7,459 nt of DNA, from assembly GCA_017860675.1 (NCBI GenBank), contig JAGDMV010000107.1, positions 1 through 7,459 of the forward strand, written 5' to 3'. Shown one piece after another: positions 5,026-7,459 of the stretch. The first letter of the stretch is position 1, and every line of letters begins with the position of its first letter. The notes under the pieces were generated by a model that did no database searches, was not told the origin of the DNA, and saw only the letters and a list, made by a program, of their open reading frames with translations. The stretch comes from Chloroflexota bacterium (GTDB lineage Bacteria > Chloroflexota > Limnocylindria > Limnocylindrales > CSP1-4). Position numbers and translations under genes: made by a program.

Positions 5026-5871
5026 TCAGCGGGAGTCCAGCCCCTTCACGAAGTCGCGGATGACGGCATTCCAGGCATCGGGCGCCTCCTCGCAGGCCAC
5101 GTGGTGGGCGCCGTCGATCACGTGCAGGCGGCCGTCCTTGGCGGCTGCCAGGAAGCTGGCCTCGCCGCGGCGGAAGAGCTGGTCGCCGGCTCCGTTGACG
5201 ATCAGGGTCGGACCGTCGAAGGCACGCAGGCGAGGGATGAACGTCATCCCGAGTGAGGTGAACAGGGCCCTGGTCCCGCCGCGGAACAGCCAGCCCTCGG
5301 TGGGCGGTTGATCATGGCTTCCCGGCCCCGCGGCGATCCCCCGCGGGGCGGCGCGGCTCGGGCGGCGCTGCCGGCTCTGGGCGGCCGCGCGCGCCAGGTA
5401 GCTGCCGACCACCCCCGGCGCGGTGCGGGCGATCGTCCGCGGCTCCTGCGTGCAGCTGCAGAGCACCAGGGCCCGGACCTGCTCCGGGTGCGTAACGGCC
5501 AGGTCCATCGCCACGTACCCGCCGAGCGACTGGCCGACAACGACCGCCCGGCCGCGCGTGGCGGCCCGGATGACGCGCCCGACGTGGGCGCTGGCCCCCG
5601 GCAGGCTGAACGGGATCCGGGCGAGGGAGCCGTGGCCGGGCAGATCCACGAGGACCAGCCGGTAGGTGTCGGCCAGCGGTCGCTGGGGCTGCCACATGCT
5701 CCTGGTGAGACGCGTGCCGTGCAGGAGGACGATGGGCGGTCCGTCTTCCGGCCCGAGCGTGTCGAAGGTGGCGTCCAGCGGGATCGCGGCCAGCCCGGTT
5801 CTCGCCGCGGCAGAGGGCCTCGGAGCCGCCCCTGAAGTGCTCGCCTGGAGGTCGGGCGCGCCCCGCGTCAC
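5026..5871 (-). CDS. Alpha/beta-fold hydrolase, 281 aa
   Basis: A serine hydrolase of the alpha/beta superfamily, acting on an unknown ester, lactone, amide or similar bond. The order of motifs is standard: oxyanion HG at 51-52 in VLLHGTRL; DLPGHGSL at 76-83; nucleophile Ser115 in GQSLGGY; acid Asp230 in VNGAGDQLF; and His256 or His257 in DGAHHVACEEAPDAW. The lid (about 150-200) is short and Arg/Pro-rich. The first 25-30 residues are a low-complexity extension without a signal peptide. The start is GTG at 5871, with GGGGAG about 6 nt upstream. This GTG overlaps the TGA of the LemA gene (GTGA), so the two are translationally coupled, and it is the last gene of the GIDE-LemA operon. Family and triad are clear; the substrate is not. 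The N-terminal extension leaves the exact start slightly open. Confidence 0.93.
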   Translation of the reverse strand: MTRGAPDLQASTSGAAPRPSAAARTGLAAIPLDATFDTLGPEDGPPIVLLHGTRLTRSMWQPQRPLADTYRLVLVDLPGHGSLARIPFSLPGASAHVGRVIRAATRGRAVVVGQSLGGYVAMDLAVTHPEQVRALVLCSCTQEPRTIARTAPGVVGSYLARAAAQSRQRRPSRAAPRGIAAGPGSHDQPPTEGWLFRGGTRALFTSLGMTFIPRLRAFDGPTLIVNGAGDQLFRRGEASFLAAAKDGRLHVIDGAHHVACEEAPDAWNAVIRDFVKGLDSR

Positions 5872-6414
5872 GCCGAGCTCCCCGATCCGCCGTCGTGGAT
5901 GGCCACGTCACGAGGCGACGCGGCCTCCGGCCCTGCCTCGAAGAAGTCGCGAGGCTTCCAGCCGAAGACCGGAGTCAGCACGAGCATCGGCAGCGTGGCG
6001 ATCGCCGTGTTGTAGCGGAACACCTGGTCGTTGTAGAGCTCGCGCCGGTCGGCGATCTGCTCCTCGAGGCGCTGGATCTCGGCCTGCAGCCGGAGCACGT
6101 TCTCGGCCGAGCGGATCTCGGGGTAGCGCTCGATGACCGCGAACAGCGACCGCACCGCGCGGCTGGTCTCGCCGGACACGGCGCCCTGTACCGGCACCGC
6201 GTCTTCCTCGCGCCAGCGCGCTCGCTGGCGCGCCACTTCCTCGAGCACCTCCCTGGTCGTGGCGCTGGCGGAGCACGACCTCCACGTTTGCCCAGGACTT
6301 GTCGACCCGGTTCCTGAGCCCGATCACGGTGTTGTAGCCGGCCGCGACGAGGAAGGCGGCGATCGCGACCGCGAGTGCGATCGCGAACAGCCCGGCGCCC
6401 TGGAGCGCGCTCAT
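5868..6414 (-). pseudogene. lemA: LemA-family membrane protein, frame-broken with an internal loss
   Basis: LemA proteins are small membrane-anchored four-helix proteins of unclear role. The N-terminal part starts at ATG 6414 (GGGAGG 6 nt upstream) and holds one membrane helix (about residues 5-25), then the family signature YNTVIGLRNRVDKSWANVEV and RQRHD (49-53). The usual next stretch, LIPNLVE..VKGY, is absent. Coding resumes in another frame at about 6263-6252, giving REVLEEVARQ, SLFAVIERYPEIRSAENVLR, YNDQVFRYNTAIATLP and FGWKPRDFFE, to the TGA at 5868. Both halves are well preserved and have high-GC codon use, so the break is recent or an assembly error. The likely loss is about 40 nt. 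The ATG overlaps the GIDE stop (ATGA) and the stop overlaps the hydrolase GTG. As read, an N-terminal product would run on out of frame to 5908. Confidence 0.88.
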
Positions 6415-7459
6415 CCGAGCCTCCCGTCCACGAGCAGGGCGAGCACGGCCGCGGATGCCACCGCGAGGACCGCCCCGCCGATCCCGATCACGAACCCGGC
6501 CGTGTGCGCCGCCTCGATCGAGGCCGGCGTGCCCATCGCGACGATCAGCGACGTCCCCTCCGCCGGGCCGACGACGAGCGCCCCCGGGTCGAGGTCGAAG
6601 GCCAGCCTTGCAGCGGCCGCCTCCTCGCTCTTCGGGGCGAGCGCCGCTGGCGTGGCGCCAATTTCCAGCTCGGGCGGCCGCGTCGGGCGGCCGATGCCGA
6701 AGCCGGGGATGGCGGCGTTGCCCCAGGCCTCCTCGGGGCTGCCGGCGAGCGTGCCCGCAGCCCGGGCGGCGGCGATGCTGGCCGCCACCTCAGGGTCGTC
6801 GAGGGCTGCCGCCGGGTTCCAGCGGTCGGCCGTGACCGGGTCGGGCACGTCGGCGAAGGGCAGCACGGCGCCGATGACCGTCACCGTGGCGCCCGGCTCG
6901 ATCCGGCGCTCCTCGTACGTCCGCCGCCGGTCGCCCAGGGCGAGGCCGATCGACACCGAACCCAGCCCGAACAGGGTGCCGCCGTCATCCGCCGGCAGGC
7001 CGGCCGAGGTGGGACGCACGGTCAGCAGATCGGCGATGGCCTGCTCGCGGTCCACGACCGCCGGCGCAATCGCCGGGCCGGCGTTCGGGGCAAGGCCGGG
7101 CGGCTCGTCGCCTGCCCAGCCGGTCTCGTCCTGCCAGCTGACGGGGCAGTCCCAGCGCGCACCGCGCGGGAGAACCGGGATCGTCCCCGTCGGGTCGCGG
7201 AGCAGGAAGCCGACGCCGCGCTCCTCGGCCAGGATCGTCCGCTCGTCGTCGCCGTGCCGCTCCCGGACGCGGGCCCGGTAGTACACGCAGGGCCGGGACT
7301 GGAGCGGCGAGACGAGCGTGACCGGACCCGGCTCCACCGTGCCGACGAGGGTCGCTTCGCCGGCCGCCACCGACTCCACCTGGCTCGGGGCGATCGCCGC
7401 GACCCGGGCTCCGCGCCGCCAGTCGAGGAGGCCACGGCCGAGCAGGACCAGGCCGCCGA
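6411..7459 (-). CDS. GIDE-domain membrane protein (5' end outside window), 348 aa visible
   Basis: GIDE domains occur in the mitochondrial E3 ligase MUL1 between two membrane helices; bacterial relatives lack the RING finger and often neighbour LemA. The frame is open to the window edge, and the first visible residues GGLVLLGRGLLDWRRG look like the end of a membrane helix and its basic flank. The start is therefore upstream, not the in-frame GTG at 7379. Typical GIDE elements follow: RPCVYYRARVRER (55-67), EERGVGFLLRDPTGTIPV (78-95), and YEERRIEPGATVTVIGAV (181-198). A long Ala/Pro-rich insert follows at about 200-290. A C-terminal membrane helix (about 319-342, GFVIGIGGAVLAVASAAVLALLV) ends the protein. 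The topology matches MUL1, with both ends in the membrane and the domain between. There is no RING, so ubiquitin ligation is not implied. It is the first visible gene of the operon. Confidence 0.85.
   Translation of the reverse strand, partial: GGLVLLGRGLLDWRRGARVAAIAPSQVESVAAGEATLVGTVEPGPVTLVSPLQSRPCVYYRARVRERHGDDERTILAEERGVGFLLRDPTGTIPVLPRGARWDCPVSWQDETGWAGDEPPGLAPNAGPAIAPAVVDREQAIADLLTVRPTSAGLPADDGGTLFGLGSVSIGLALGDRRRTYEERRIEPGATVTVIGAVLPFADVPDPVTADRWNPAAALDDPEVAASIAAARAAGTLAGSPEEAWGNAAIPGFGIGRPTRPPELEIGATPAALAPKSEEAAAARLAFDLDPGALVVGPAEGTSLIVAMGTPASIEAAHTAGFVIGIGGAVLAVASAAVLALLVDGRLG

Noticed and set aside
6133..7281. 382-aa plus-strand open frame, rich in Ser, Ala, Pro and Arg
   Set aside because: It is antisense to the GIDE gene, which has clear domain motifs and membrane helices.

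Overview
This is a very GC-rich bacterial window with strong G/C preference at third codon positions. It fits a high-GC Actinomycetota or Chloroflexota-like genome. An Eis-type acetyltransferase with a C-terminal SCP2-like fold, an apparently leaderless promoter and short 4-nt gene overlaps agree with that, but none identifies the phylum. No insertion sequence, integrase, CRISPR array or phage gene is visible. It reads as ordinary chromosome with a few odd spots.

Layout. (1) Plus strand, 1-310: the Ala/Glu-rich tail of a gene that began before the window, then a 59-codon hypothetical ORF. (2) Plus strand, 382-1632: an Eis-family N-acetyltransferase. (3) Minus strand, 1699-2304: an unrecognised protein with an N-terminal LQxxAGNxAV motif, convergent with the acetyltransferase. 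(4) Plus strand, 2579-3448: a two-domain rhodanese (thiosulfate/3-mercaptopyruvate sulfurtransferase), divergent from the previous gene and apparently leaderless. (5) Plus strand, 3547-3621: a tRNA-Asn(GTT) with two irregular bases, preceded by two hairpins that could compete with each other. (6) Plus strand, 3913-4938: a pirin-family metalloprotein behind a clear sigma-70-type promoter, with an inverted repeat over the -10 and start site. (7) Minus strand, 7459 down to 5026: a tightly overlapped operon of a GIDE-domain membrane protein (5' end outside the window), a LemA-family protein whose frame is broken, and an alpha/beta hydrolase.

How the genes fit together. The GIDE, LemA and hydrolase genes are joined by two 4-base start/stop overlaps (ATGA and GTGA), so they are probably translated together at the membrane. 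LemA lacks the block after its RHD motif and changes frame there, so it is either a recent pseudogene or an assembly error. The other genes look like single transcription units. The pirin gene is probably repressor-controlled. The best leads are the LQxxAGNxAV protein, the GIDE-LemA-hydrolase operon, the pirin operator and the anomalous tRNA-Asn.
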